DNA of 64,000 bases from Symbiodinium natans (GCA_905221605.1 CAJNDS010002413.1:466001-530000); one strand, 5' to 3'; positions 32,300 to 43,572 are shown, numbered from the stretch's first letter. Made by a program: numbers and translations. The notes: generated by a model from the sequence alone, not told the origin.

Positions 32300-33610
32300 G
32301 TGGGTAAAGGCTTGGCCTTTTTCTTCTTTTTCTCGTTTGTGTTGGCGTTGTTTGGTTGGTTTTTGCTGCTGATCGGCCTGCGAAAACGTCTGTTTCACCT
32401 TTTGTTGAAAGTCCCACAAGATTGGCCTACTGTGCTGCCGATGCAGTAAAGGCACCCGTTTCAAAAAAAAAGGTTGTTGACCCCGTGGGTTCGTTTGCAC
32501 CGTCTCAGGAGTGTGCCGGGAACTTTGCAGGGTCTTGTTATTCCATAGTGCATTGGGAATCCTGGCAAGACCAAGCCAGAAAGCGAGGCATTTGATTGTG
32601 AGGAAAAATTTTCTGGCAGTGTGGGTGGACTCGGGGCATCACTCTTCTTTGTCTGGTCGGTGTTAGTGGGGTCGTGGCTTTGGTGTGCCAGATTCGATCT
32701 CAAACCGAGAGACGAGCTGACTATCAGTAGAAACATATGCATGTTGCTGCAGCTTCGACGGCCTCGGGTTCGGTGCTTTTGCAAAGTTGTCAAAGGTTTG
32801 ACGCGGTTAGGTGCATGGGTGGATCACATGGAATAACCCGCGCGTTCTTGTTCTTCAGGTCTTTTGGTTTGTTGATTCAGGTATGCGCCCATGACGTTGG
32901 ACTTTCCATTTTAGGCGCAGGGAAGGGCGGTGTTGGGGGTGAGCGCCGCCCAGGTGCAATCAGACATTTTTGAGTGAACTGCTCTTCAAGTTTGGTCAAT
33001 CCTTTTTGTGTTGTCTGGTTTTTTGTGTTGTAACACAGGTGGGGTGAGAGAGGGAGGGACAGTTACGACTGTATTGTTTCGATGTTGGGTGTTTCTTCAC
33101 ATAGGGCTACCTTCTTGATAGGCGTCCTACATATAGCGACATCCTTGTATAAGGAACCCATACGAGAATCCCTCTTGTTCAATACACACTCGAGTAGTTT
33201 TCCACCAGGCAGTCGTGCAATTGGCCAGTTTCCATGGCTACGCTCCTGTTAGCTGCTAGCCTCCACCCCACTTCCACCCCACCTCCCACTTTTATCATGC
33301 ATTTGTGACTCGCCCTTGCACGCGATCTTTCTCAGTTTGAATTCAGAGGAGCGCAGGGCGGCCCATGTCATGTTTAATCACGCTTTATGACTAGGTGTTG
33401 CCAAGTGCCAAGTTATTCGATGTTCACAAAAGCACGTTGAACATCAAAGTCCGAGAGCAGCGCAAGTGAAGTCCGACGAGCTTTGCTCCAGAATCGCCAT
33501 GCAGGTGCAGCGGGAGAGTGCCCTGGATTTCCGTACAGTCATTCTTTTGAAGGAGATAACAATGTGGCAGTTTCCATTGCAAGTGTTCGATGCCGTTGAC
33601 CGAGACCTGA
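32300..33610. other. Unique spacer upstream of the MFS gene
   Basis: Non-telomeric DNA. A plus frame at 32,356-32,595 and one at 33,466-33,777 are open but unrecognised. The latter overlaps the MFS first exon in another frame and could hold 5' UTR or an upstream exon. Repeated CCTAC-ATATAGCGACATCC-type words lie at 33,105-33,155. No promoter motif identified. Confidence 0.45.
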
Positions 33611-33730
33611 GGTCCGTTGCTGCATCAGGCTGTGGCATGTTTGATCGTCGCCGCGCCGATATCCATTGGGGCATATTGGGCCTACAGTGCCCGGTCACCG
33701 CAGAGCACGCATCGCAAACAGCGGCAGGGG

Positions 33731-33943
33731 ATGTCCAGAAGCATGCTGGCAGCCCTTGGTTGCACCCTGCTTCTTGACTTCTTCTGCACTGACCAGTACC
33801 AGCCAAACATGCCAGACATGGCGGAGGATTTCAACGTGGCGCCGGTGCAGATGGGAGCGACCATACAAGTCCACTTGTTCACCAGCGCCATCTTTATGCT
33901 GCTCTTTGGCCCACTGTCCGACTCTATCGGCCGCCGTCCAGCC
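33731..33943 (+). CDS. MFS exon 1 (TM1-TM2, motif A)
   Basis: Met at 33,731 precedes MLAALGCTLLLDFFCTDQYQ and then a second helix ending in LFGPLSDSIGRRPA. The frame is open further upstream to about 33,613 with another hydrophobic stretch (ACLIVAAPISIGAYWAY), so an earlier start and a signal-anchor are possible. The donor GTTTAG begins at 33,944. Reading on without splicing hits a stop at 33,947. Confidence 0.85.
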
Positions 33944-36900
33944 GTTTAGCCGACATTTCAAGTCTGGGGGCTCATGTCTAAGCCCTCCTTGAACACAAGC
34001 GTCTACATTTTTTCATGCCTCTTAAAGGGGCCCCATTCTGAATCCCTACCGCAGTGCAGTCCTCATGTCTAAGCCGAAGACCTCGTTGAACACAACTAGT
34101 CTACATGTTGATGCCTCAGGTGATCCTGGGCGGCCAGGCTTTGCTCACCGTGAGCACCCTGTGCCTTTCAGCCTTTCAGGAGTGTCTCCCCCAAAGCCCC
34201 CCCGCCTCTCAAAACCCCGCGCCCTCTCCTTAAACGCCCCCTCCAGAAAACCCTCAACCCTACTCCTCAACACCCTAAACCCTAAACCCTAAACCCTAAA
34301 CCCTAAACCCTAAACCCTAAACCCTAAACCCTAAACCCTAAACCCTAAACCCTAAACCCTAAACCCTAAACCCGCAAACCGAAACCCTAAACCCTAAACC
34401 TTAAACCCTAAACCCTAAACCCTAAACCCTAAACCCTACACCCTAAACCCTAAACCCTAAACCCTAAACCCGAAACCCTAAACCCGAAACCCTAAACGCT
34501 AAACCCTAAGCCCTAAACCCCCCTCAAGAACCCCGATCCTTTGTAGGGTGTCGGAAAAGTTGGGTTTGGGCTTGCGCCGCGGAATCCGCGAGGTGCTGGA
34601 CCCTCAAAACCTGCACCCAAACCCACGGGCAAAGGAGCGATAACCCCCTCTAAACGTAAGCTTTAGACCCTCAATTAAAGGTTTGGGTTTAGGAAATCCG
34701 CAATTCAAGGTTTGTGTTGAGGGTTTCCTGCACCCTAAAGATATCCCCTCCAAGTGGGCCTAGGTGCTGCGGTTTTTCCGAGACGTACTCGTGGTTCGTG
34801 GTGGGGCGCATCTTCCAGGCTGGTCGTACAATCTCTGAAGTTCTAGAACCTTAACCCGAAACCCCAAACCCAGCACCTTTGACCTTAATGAATCAGGTAG
34901 TGGATGTAGGTTTTTTGGGGCTTCAGTTTTTGCAGGATCTGAGTGATGGCTTTGGAGCCCGAGGCTGTCAGACTATTCCTCAAACCCTAAACCCAATAAG
35001 TCTTAAAGCGCCTAAGCCCTAAGCCCTAAACTAAACCCTAAACCCTAAACCCTAAACCCTAAACCCTAAACCCTATACCCTAAAACCTGTACGAGCCCCC
35101 AAAGCCTGCACTTGACATTCACGAAACCGTGCAACCTCATTGCTCAAGCAACAACCCTCCGAGGGTTTAGGATTAAGGGCTTTGAGCTCAGGGAGGTTTA
35201 GGGAGCTGCGCAGGCAGGCCCTCTGCAATCCCCTTGAGGAGGTTATATAGGAGGAGATGCGGCAGCCAAGTCCCTTGCAGGCTGACCTGCAGTTTTATGA
35301 ATTTTCTAGGCTCCTCATTAAGGGGCTGCTTGCTATTAAATTCTCGCGCTAAGACGAGTTTGCAGGTAAGCCAAAGCCAAACCCCTGAACCTGGAATCCA
35401 AACCCTAAACCCTAAACCCTAAACCCTAAACCCTAAACCCTAAACCCTAAACCCTAAACCCTAAACCCTAAACCCTAAACCCTAAACCCTAAACCCTAAA
35501 CCCGAAACCCGAAACCCTAAACCCTAAACCCTAAACCCGAAGCTCCTGAGCTTGCCTAAGCCCTCCTCCTGTGCGCAGGGCATGGCAGCGGCGGTTACGC
35601 CCGTCATCCTTTCCACCATCCCGGACTGCCCTCGGCTCAAAACCATCGGGATATATATACATATATATGGCCCATATATATATATACATATACATATAGG
35701 GGAGGGGGTTTGGGGGTTGAGATGCGTTGAGGGCTGATGGTTGCTTAGCTGGTTCTGTTTTGGTGGGTTGAGGGTTGAGGGTGGCGGGGGTTTGAGGAAA
35801 CTTATGTGCAGTGACGTGCTTCCCAACACCACAGAAGGCCTTCAAAGCCCAGCTAGGGATCCCCAAACGAAGAGAGCAATGCCTCAAAGGTCCAGCAAGG
35901 GGATGTTCCTGATACGAACAGTCCTCAAAAGGGATTCTTCTACCCCCTAGTATAATCCCCATTAAGGGCTGTTAGTATAAGGGGGGGGACCATCCCGATT
36001 CAAGCATGAGTTGATGAGGCTACACGGACATGGCCGAGAGACTCAAGCATCAGGGGGCGCTGGCGACGCTGATGCCGCTGGGCTCTGAGGGTCTAGGGTC
36101 TAGGGTCTAGGGTTTAGGGTTTAGGGTTTGGGGTTTGGGGTTTAGGGTTTAGGGTTTAGGGTTTGGGGTTTAGGGTTTAGGGTTTAGGGTTTGGGGGCCG
36201 AGAGTCCGGCCCTTCATCGAAAACCTAAGCCCGAAACCCGACCTTGTGTGCCCCAAAACCCGCAAAAACCGCCAGTGCAAGAGACCCTCGCTTCCCGTTC
36301 TGCCTCCAACGCCCTAAACCCTAAACCCTAAACCCTAAAAACCCTAAGCCTTAAACCCTAAACCCTAAACCCTAAACCCTAAACCTAAACCCTAAACCTG
36401 AAAACCCTAAATCCCGAAACCCATCAAAACCCCCAATACCCCGCTCCCGAAAGAGGCAGCTGGGCCCTCTAGCGGCCCCTGCAACCGGGGGCTTCCTGGC
36501 CGACGCCTTCGGCTGGCAGCTTGGGCGGTGTTGGCCGGGGGGCGGGGGAGTTGGGGGGTTTAGGATCTAGAGTTTGGGCTTTAGAGTTTGGGGTTTAGGG
36601 TTTAGGGTTTGGGGTTTAGGGTTTGGGGTTTAGGGTTCAGGTTTAGGGGGGATTTTCGAGGCCTATCTAAGGGCGCCCAGAGGCATGGAAAGAGTGAAGG
36701 GCTGCCTACGTTGACTTCAGATTTTGTGCTCTCCAGCTCGGGTTTAGGGTTTAGGGGGTTTAGGGTCTAGGGTCTCTTACAGGACACGACGAGGTGTAGG
36801 TCATTGCATGAGAGGGCTTACGGAAAACATGAATATGTATATATATATATATTTATATATAAGTACACACCTAAATATGTATTCATATGATCGTTCAGCA

Positions 36901-38491
36901 GAGGGTATTGTGCGGGCCCCCTCCCGCCTGACCCTAAACTCCTAAACCCTAAACCCTAAACCCTAAGCCCTAGATCCTCAACCCCAAACCCTAAACCCTT
37001 TTGATGGGGGCCAGGCGCCTTCCCTTCTTCATCCTGAGCTCCCTTTCCGGGCTGCTTCTGGTCTTCAGCTTCTTTGTTGTGGAGGAGTGGGGTTCAAGGT
37101 TTAGGGTTAAGGGTTTAGGGCTGTTGAAGGTTTTGAGGGGATTCAGGCCATCCATCCGAAAGCCCTGAGCCTCAGCCCTAAATTCTGGACATCTTCATAT
37201 GAACTTTAGGGTCTTTAAGAGCCCTGTAGAGTTCCTCAGGCCGTTTCAGAGCCCTTTCAAAGGGCCCCCTAGGGTTTTTCAGGCCCCCCTTGGGGCCCCT
37301 CAAAGCCGCTTTTCGGGCTTGGAAAACTGCAAAGAGGAGAGCGCCCCCCCGAGCGTGGACGTGAGCCTTGCCGCGGAACACGGTGCGTCAGCTGTTTGTA
37401 GGGGTGTCTAGGGCTTTAGTTGGGGATTCAGGCTTTATATGGGGGTTTCGGTAGGGTTCAGGCTTCTTCGCGACTTTGGGGCCATATCGTTGGACTGATT
37501 GTTGGAACCCTTCGAGGACAGCTTTAATTATGGAATGGAAAGACTATTCATGTCTCAATTTCTGACTCTTATCATGAGCATGATGCTTATGCGTGTGCTT
37601 GTGATGATGACTATGATAGATGCTTTTATGTGCCCGGGATGGGTGTTCAGTCAGAGCGGTTTGAGTGCTGGGGTTAAGGGGGGTGCTGGCCGTGGTCTAT
37701 AGTGCCCTTCTGATCCAAGGAACTACGCTGCCTGTGCCAGGCGGACCCTGGTGGACCGGAGCCGATTTTGGATTCTGGTCGCCTGCCTCTTCATCAAGAG
37801 CTTCTTCGATGGCCTGGCGGGAAGCAACGGCATCGTTCTGCGCCGGGACTTGCACCAATCGCTCCGTGGGGCCTCCGTGTGCATCACGCTCATGGCCTTC
37901 GCCGGCACCGTGGGGTCCTACATTCCGGCCCACCTGCCCTGGAGTGCGCTCGAAGCACTCAGGGCGTGCATGGGACCCTTGCTTTGCTCGGCGGGCTTCC
38001 TGGCCTTCACAGGGCTGCTGTACAGCGACAGCCTGTCGTGGTTCATGGCCGCAACATTATTCGCGGAGGTCGCCATCTGGACTCCCTACGTCTCGGCACT
38101 CTGCCAGTTCACCCAAGGCATCGAGGACATCGCGGGCTCGGCCTCCTCCCTGCTGACGGCGCTCTCCTTCCTGGGGAGCTCCCTGGTGTCGCTCTTGGTG
38201 GTGGTCCTGGCTGAGACGGGCGCGGCCGGCTTCCTGCTGGCGCTCGGCGCCACGCTGCTGCTCATCGCCCTGAGCCTGTGGCTGGGACCGCTAAGCTGCA
38301 CACTGGCCCTGCCGGCCCTTCCGGCCCTGCCCTTGACTGAGGACAACCAGGACAACCGTGTTTCTTGGATTGAGGACTGCAACTTGCTTGAGGACTGCAG
38401 GTTGATTGAGGACTGCAAGGACCATAATGGCCCAGGCCCCAAGACTAAGCCCGCGAGCTGTTTTGAAGAGCGCGAGTCCTCAGCAGCCTGA
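33731..38491 (+). CDS. MFS transporter, Bcr/CflA-like, split into at least 8 exons
   Basis: Membrane proton-coupled efflux/uptake carrier of the major facilitator superfamily; substrate unknown. Exons: 33,731-33,943 (TM1-2, motif A GPLSDSIGRRPA); 34,120-34,181 (TM3); 34,764-34,818 (TM4, VVGRIFQ); 35,579-about 35,647 (GMAAAVTPVILS); 36,054-36,090 (TM5); 36,473-36,524 (APATGGFLADAFGWQL); 37,015-about 37,090 (TM6, SSLSGLLLVFSFFVVE); 37,741-38,491 (six helices, then a polar tail and TGA). The order and spacing of GRRP, GR-x-x-Q, AP-x-x-GG and D-x-x-GW fit Bcr/CflA carriers. Phases agree across most junctions, with GT or GC donors. The introns are mainly CCCTAAA/TTTAGGG arrays plus one family 1 MITE and AT microsatellites. 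Exon 3 could instead start at 34,783. The exon 4 donor and the link between exon 7 and the last exon are unresolved; an extra exon near 37,320-37,380 is possible. Confidence 0.82.
34120..34181 (+). CDS. MFS exon 2 (TM3)
   Basis: ATGCCTCAG|G acceptor, then VILGGQALLTVSTLCLSAFQ, which continues GRRPA from exon 1 in phase 0. The donor is GT at 34,182; an alternative GA donor lies two bases earlier. Confidence 0.8.
34255..34530. repeat. CCCTAAA array inside MFS intron 2
   Basis: About 38 units with occasional CCCGAAA and CCCTACA. It lies between exons 2 and 3 of the transporter gene. Confidence 0.95.
34764..34818 (+). CDS. MFS exon 3 (TM4, GR-x-x-Q motif)
   Basis: Frame ETYSWFVVGRIFQ carries the conserved Arg and Gln of MFS helix 4. 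The CTAG|G acceptor at 34,763 fits the phase from the GT donor of exon 2. A CCGAG acceptor at 34,782 gives a length closer to the family. Donor GC at 34,819. Confidence 0.75.
35398..35540. repeat. CCCTAAA array inside MFS intron 3
   Basis: About 20 units, nearly perfect, ending 39 bases before exon 4. Confidence 0.95.
35579..35647 (+). CDS. MFS exon 4
   Basis: GTGCGCAG|G acceptor, frame GMAAAVTPVILSTIPDCPRL, completing the Q-G-x-A motif of helix 4. It is followed by an AT-rich microsatellite. The exact donor is unclear because the next bases are GGGATATAT. Confidence 0.75.
35648..35700. repeat. AT microsatellite with palindrome
   Basis: ATATATATACATATATATGG mirrored by CCATATATATATATAC. It directly abuts MFS exon 4. 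Confidence 0.85.
35900..35998. mobile_element. MITE-like palindrome, family 1, in MFS intron 4
   Basis: GGATGTTCCTGATACGAACAG on the left and CTGTTAGTATAAGGGGGG then ACCATCCC on the right. Confidence 0.75.
36054..36090 (+). CDS. MFS exon 5 (start of TM5)
   Basis: GCATCAG|G acceptor, frame GALATLMPLGSE, GT donor at 36,091 running straight into a TCTAGGG/TTTAGGG array. Confidence 0.7.
36300..36412. repeat. CCCTAAA array inside MFS intron 5
   Basis: Degenerate units with CCCTAAG and CCTAAA length variants. Further TTTAGGG arrays in the same intron lie at 36,108-36,195. Confidence 0.9.
36473..36524 (+). CDS. MFS exon 6 (AP-x-x-GG, D-x-x-GW)
   Basis: Frame AAPATGGFLADAFGWQL matches the helix 5 end and following loop of Bcr/CflA carriers. 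CTCTAG acceptor (followed by C, unusual here), donor GC at 36,525. Confidence 0.8.
37015..37090 (+). CDS. MFS exon 7 (TM6)
   Basis: GGCCAG|G acceptor, frame RLPFFILSSLSGLLLVFSFF then VVEEW. The phase agrees with the GC donor of exon 6. The donor is either GA at 37,085 or GT at 37,092. Confidence 0.75.
37741..38491 (+). CDS. MFS last exon (TM7-12 and tail)
   Basis: Opens with RTLVDRSRFWILVACLF (the loop and helix 7 signature), and AGSASSLLTALSFLGSSLVS is the helix 11 motif typical of Bcr/CflA. The tail has three copies of an 18-base unit (38,371-38,420) coding IEDCNL/LEDCRL/IEDCKD. It stops with TGA at 38,489. Alternative acceptors at 37,703 and 37,720 would add up to 13 residues. Confidence 0.85.
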
Positions 38492-39600
38492 TGGCTTTAG
38501 GACACATTTTTGGGGAGCCCCAATTTCAGATGGCGGGTCCTGCATGGAGTTCCTGTTGTCGGCGCAGTGAGCGTTTCCAGGCAGATTTCTGCCCTCACTT
38601 AACAAATGGCGCGGCAACAGCCTGACTCTTAGACTTGTACATAGGAAGACGTGATTGGAAGGAAAATTGAAGCCACCAAACCCTTGAAACCCAGACCCTA
38701 GACCCAAGCCCTAACCCCGTTGGAGGACTACGTACCAAAAGAAAGGTCAAGACTTTTAGGAGGTCAGGAGGACTAGCCCTCCCCCCGCCGCCCCGCCCCA
38801 CCTCACAAAAAAACGAAAGAAGAAGGCACTCCACACCAATACAGCAGTGACCCTGTACGACCTAAAGCGCGCCAGCCAGGCACTAAGGTTTAGGGTTCAA
38901 AGTCGAGGGGTTTTTGGCTTAGGGATCGGGCTTCGACTTTAGGGTTTAAAGTCTATGTTTCGCACGGCTTCGTGATGCGCACATGCGCATCGTAGCCCCT
39001 AAACCCTAAACCCTAAACCCTACACCCTAAACCCTAAACCATCAGGCTCCAGTTGAGAGGGCTGCCGTCATGAACACGTGGGGCAGTTGAGCGAGACTTA
39101 TGGGCCCGTCATTGGCACCCTAAACTAGAGGGGTTTAGGGTTTAGGGTTTAGGGTTTCGGGTTTAGGGTTCAGGGTTTAGGGTTTAGGGTAGGAAATTTC
39201 CTGCAACATATACCCTAAAACTAGCTCGAAACCCTCACCCTAACTGAACCCGGCATGTAAAGACCAAAGCTCTTGGCCTGGAGCTACCCGGTGCTGTAGG
39301 TCTTAGGGTTTAGGGTGGTTCAGGGTTCAGGGTGTAGTGCTGAGAAAGGCGCCTCTTCATGCTACTTGAAGCAGATCACCCGCCCAAGCACATAACAGAA
39401 GAACGCGTAAAGTTCCACGTTACTATGTATTCTTATTTTGCATTACATAGAATTCCTCCGTATATCCTACCTATCTTCAAACAGGCTAAGTCTCAGGCCT
39501 GAACCCTACGTCCGACTGTCCGCCTTCCAGGAAAAAGTGCAGCCCCAGAACTCGATATCAAAATAGAGGTACGGGCCCAAAATATGATCCTGACTATAGG
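38492..39600. other. Downstream of MFS gene, no gene supported
   Basis: 38,492-38,880 is probably 3' UTR and spacer. The rest is telomere-type repeat with small islands (39,041-39,130 and 39,345-39,570) that show no reliable exon. Confidence 0.5.
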
Positions 39601-39612
39601 AACCCCCCCAGG

Positions 39613-39767
39613 TACTTGGAGGTTCATGGTACTTACTAACCCAATTATAACTGTTATAACCCAATTATCACCACCTTAGGGGCACTTGAGGGGCTTATAA
39701 ACAGTGGGTTATAGGTGCCACTAGAATTGGATACTAATTACCTTGAACCTCCAAGTATCCCTATGTT
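39613..39767. mobile_element. MITE-like element, family 2
   Basis: Both ends intact: TACTTGGAGGTTCATGG on the left and GAACCTCCAAGTA on the right. The interior has mirrored CCCAATTATAAC and TATAGGTGCCACTAGAATTGG. Confidence 0.9.
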
Positions 39768-40297
39768 CGGACATCCCCCCAGACAGGCCACAACTTAGCC
39801 TGCCGAAGTCAGCGAGGCTCCAGTTGAGGGCTGCCAATATCGCTCATGCAAAGCCCCAACTATCCTGAGCACGCTAGAGCCTTGAAAGCCGCTCCATGGC
39901 GTTGATATGAGGCGCTAAATAATAATTGTAGTAGGAATAATCATAGTAATTTGAGTAAAATTAGTAATAGTAAGGTCTTGGGCGGTCATTCATGTATAGG
40001 GACCCTAGGGGAGAACTACTAGCAATTCTTCCGACCCCTATACCAGCAGCCCGCTCAGCAGCCGATTTCGGGGGCCTTGGCTGCTCTAGGCCTCACAGCC
40101 GCAAAAGCCCTAAACCCTAAACCCTAAACTCCAACCCTAAACCCTAAACCCTAAACCCTAAACCCCTCAACCCCAAACCCATAACAAAGCCACTTCATGG
40201 CCCGACTTTCCTGGGCTTCCTGATGGGCCCCCTCCGCCGCGGTACCAAGCGGCTTGGCAGGCGACCAGAGGCGCAGGTGTGTAAAGGACCTTTGAAT

Positions 40298-40419
40298 ACT
40301 TGGAGGTTCACGGGTAGTTCTAAGTGGGGTTGTAAGTAGGGTGGCTCTACTTGTAACTGGCTATGACCTTGCTTTAGGGTGCTTCTAACCTTACTTCTAA
40401 CTACGCGTGAACCCTCAAG
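40298..40419. mobile_element. MITE-like element, family 2 (variant)
   Basis: TACTTGGAGGTTCACGGGTAG at the left, CTACGCGTGAACCCTCAAG at the right. Same subgroup as 9,117 and 57,388. Confidence 0.85.
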
Positions 40420-40799
40420 ATGGTCCGCACTGAGCCCCCCCCAGACCTCTAAACCCGGAACCCAAACCCTTAACCCGAGTGAAAATGTCTAAACCCGAAA
40501 CCTTGGAACCCCCGAGAAATGCCCAGCCAGTGGCAAAAAAAGTGTCCAGAGCACTCTTTGGCCTTGTTTTTCCGCGAATCTTCGTGAGCTCCCGGCCCCC
40601 TAATGCCCTATCAATTGCTTAAGAGCCCCCAAAAAAACAACACATGTTCTTCCTTATCAGGGTAATATAGGGAGTAGTATTTTCTCTTTTTTGGGTGTTC
40701 ATAGTAGAACCCGAACCCCCCAACCCGCCCCTAACCCTCTAAACCCCTATCTGCTCCTAAAACATCCAAGCCCGAAGCCCTCCTTTTCTTTTTTCAAAA

Positions 40800-40975
40800 A
40801 CCCTAACCACTACACCCTACACCCTACACCCTACACCCTACACCCTAAACCCTAAACCCTAAACCCTAAACCCTAAACCCTAAACCCTAAACCCTAAACC
40901 CTAAACCCTAAACCCTAAACCCTAAACCCCTCAACCCCTCAACCCCTCAACCCCTCAACCCCTCAAACCCCTCAG
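40800..40975. repeat. CCCTACA, CCCTAAA, CCCCTCAA blocks
   Basis: Three successive homogeneous blocks of different variants. This indicates local expansion of single variants. Confidence 0.95.
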
Positions 40976-41044
40976 CCCAAGGTAGAAAGCCTTGCTGCTC
41001 AGAGCTGACATGTCCGCGTTGCAGCTCTCCGCGCAGAGTGAGGA

Positions 41045-41135
41045 GCGATGCTTAGGGTTTGGATTTTAGGGTTTTAGGGTTTTAGGGTTTTAGGGTTTTA
41101 GGGTTTTAGGGTTTTAGGGTTTTAGGGTTCAGGGT
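41045..41135. repeat. TTTTAGGG octamer array
   Basis: About ten TTTTAGGG units, an eight-base variant of the telomere motif. Confidence 0.9.
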
Positions 41136-41333
41136 TTAGGGTTTAGGGCTTAGGGCTTAGGGTTTCTTTTTGGGTGTTGGGATGCAGGGTTTGGAGGGGT
41201 TTGTGGTGTTTCGGGTCTAGGGTTGTAGGGTTTCGGGTTTGTAGGGATTCTAGAGGCTGCAGCTGTGTTTAGGGCTGAGATTGCGCCGTTTTCGCAGGTA
41301 GGGATGAATGTCCACAAGGATTTCCCTAAACCC

Positions 41334-41460
41334 TACTTGGAGGTTCATGGTACTTCATAGCCCAATGATAACTGTGCTTCTAACCCAAGAATACCCACAT
41401 TAGGGCACTTAAGGGGCTTATAAGTGGGTTATAGGTACAGCTAGAATTGGGTTAGAAGGG
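41334..41460. mobile_element. MITE-like element, family 2
   Basis: Intact left end, right end truncated after TAGAATTGGGTTAGAAG. Confidence 0.85.
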
Positions 41461-42265
41461 CCTTTGGGGTTTAGGCTTGCTGCCTCTAGGGTTCAGGACG
41501 CTCATCGTTTGGGGCATTCAGGGTTTAGGGATTACGGTTTAGGGTTTGGGGTTCCTGGCGAAAGCTGAACGTGCTTGAACTCAGTTCCATTTCACATCAT
41601 TCCGAAGGCCCTGATCCTACCGGTTCTTAGGGACTGAGGGAACTGGGTACCCTATAGGATCCCTTAAAGTGTCTTTGTATATAAGGGTAAATATATAGCC
41701 GGGCGCGGGATTTAAGACGTCTCTTGGTTTTAATCAGAAAAAGAGAGGTTTCTGGTGTTTAAAGGCGATTTTTTCCGGAATCGGGTATTTACTATAAGAT
41801 CAGATGGTTAGGTTGAAAGATGTAGGCCCCGCGGCGGGCATAGGTGTGTTTGGTAAGTCTTAAGTGCATGGTCTTTGGTCAACTGTTTGGATTTCAGGGG
41901 TTGGAGTTTGGTTGGATTGAACTAGGCTTGCAAGCGTGAGGCTCCAGGCCCAGTGGTTCTACCATACTAAATAGATGATCAGTGTCGTAACATGTCTCAC
42001 ATCATCACCCTCAATAAAGCTGCTGTCGGTGAAATGAGCGAAGAACCCAGGGGCGTCTTAAATATTCGGCCATGTTGAAGAGCTTAAGAAGAGGTAATTT
42101 GAGAGGTTTTAGTAATGAAAGCCTAAAAAAAAGCAACAGCAAGGCTTTGTCGGAGCAGAATCTGTCTTGAGTCTGTAAGGACCCCAATTCAGACGGCAAA
42201 TACAAGAAAATCTATCTTTGTAGACAGTCACAGGGAAATAGGGGGCGTCTTGAATCCCGCGCCCG

Positions 42266-42267
<2 letters not shown>

Positions 42268-42306
<39 letters not shown>

Positions 42307-42360
42307 AAAATGTATGTATATGTATATGTATGTATATATATATATACAAAGAAAAAATAT
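42268..42360. repeat. AT microsatellite cluster
   Basis: (AT)n about 34 bases long, then ATGTATATGTATATGT and TATATATATATAC runs. Confidence 0.9.
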
Positions 42361-42537
42361 ATTTATATAGGGATAGAAGGTGCCTAATTCCCTCATTCCC
42401 TACTAGGAGCCACGAAGCCCTAAACCCTCGACCCTGAATGGGGGGTTTTCCAAAATTAGGGGTACCCTATTGTGGTCCTTATGTTACAACAAAATCCTAC
42501 TATTTGAGGGTCTATATGTGGGTCCCTTGTTTCCGTA

Positions 42538-42628
42538 AACCCCTAAACCCTAAACCCTAAACCCTAAACCCTAAACCCTAAACCCTAAACCCTAAACCCT
42601 AAACCCTAAACCCTAAACCCTAAACCCA
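42538..42628. repeat. CCCTAAA array
   Basis: Twelve intact units just upstream of the candidate exon at 42,651. Confidence 0.95.
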
Positions 42629-42650
42629 AAATCCCCAGAAGAGGCGGCAG

Positions 42651-42731
42651 GCCCGGTGGCCCTCCATGACTGCGACCTGCAGATGCCTAAAACCGCCGAG
42701 GCACCTCGGGCTTTGGCGCAAGTGTTTCAGG
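42651..42731 (+). CDS. Candidate exon, unidentified
   Basis: GGCGGCAG|G acceptor, open frame VALHDCDLQMPKTAEAPRAL, GC donor at 42,732. The flanks are CCCTAAA arrays on both sides, the same arrangement as the confirmed exons. Family not recognised. Confidence 0.45.
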
Positions 42732-42838
42732 GCTGGTAGCCCTAAACCCTAAACCCTAAACCCTAAACCCTAAACCCTAAACCCTAAACCCTAAACCCTA
42801 AACCCTCTTTTACTATGTATATTTAAACCCTAATGACC

Positions 42839-43095
42839 TTCGTGACCAAATGGTTTTTTTCCACCGGGGGGGCCCTAAACCCTGACCCCCTTCGTGACCA
42901 AATGGTTTTTTTCCACCCCGGGGGGCCCTAAACCCTGACCCCCTTCGTGACCAAATGGTTTTTTTCCACCCGGGGGGGGGCCCTAAACCCTGACCCCCTT
43001 CGTGGGCAAATGGTTTTTTTCCACCCGGGGGGGCCCTAAACCCTGACCCCCTTCGTGGGCAAATGGTTTTTTTCCACCCGGGGGGGCCCTGGATT
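42839..43095. repeat. ~53-bp tandem repeat, five units
   Basis: Unit CCTTCGTGACCAAATGG, then TTTTTTTCCACC, a G-run, and CCCTAAACCCTGACC. Unit starts at 42,841, 42,893, 42,946, 43,001 and 43,054. Each unit contains one telomere heptamer. Confidence 0.92.
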
Positions 43096-43325
43096 TTTGA
43101 GCAAAACCGAGCTTCACCGGCTTCAGGATGTCACGTTCTGTAAGAGGGAAAGTTTGCTTCCAAAAAGTTAGATTTTAGGTTTTGGGCGGACTTTTGAGCT
43201 ATAAGCCTATTGAAAATGTATTGATTGAACTTTGTATTTTCTCAATGTTATGGGTTTCTTGGGTGGGTGGGGTTTTTTCCAACGCTTGACAAGCTGCTTG
43301 ACTAGTGAATGCTTGAACTTGAGAT
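43096..43325. repeat. Segmental duplication, copy 1
   Basis: Block containing GTATTTTCTCAATGTTATGG, TTTCTTGGGTGGGTGGGG and GACTTGAGATGCTGAACCC recurs at 44,590-44,830, each time followed by a CCCTAAA array. Confidence 0.85.
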
Positions 43326-43555
43326 GCTGAACCCTAAACCCTAAACCCTAAACCCTAAACCCTAAACCCTAAACCCTAAACCCTAAACCCTGAACCCTAA
43401 ACCCTAAACCCTCAACCCTAAACCCTAAACCCTAAACCCTAAACCCTAAACCCTAAACCCTAAACCCTAAACCCTAAACCCTAAACCCTAAACCCTAAAC
43501 CCTAAACCCTAAACCCTAAACCCTAAACCCTAAACCCTAAACCCTAAACCCTCTC
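43326..43555. repeat. CCCTAAA array, among the longest
   Basis: About 32 units with only three variants (CCCTGAA, CCCTCAA). Confidence 0.97.
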
Positions 43556-43572
43556 TTACTATGTATATTTAA

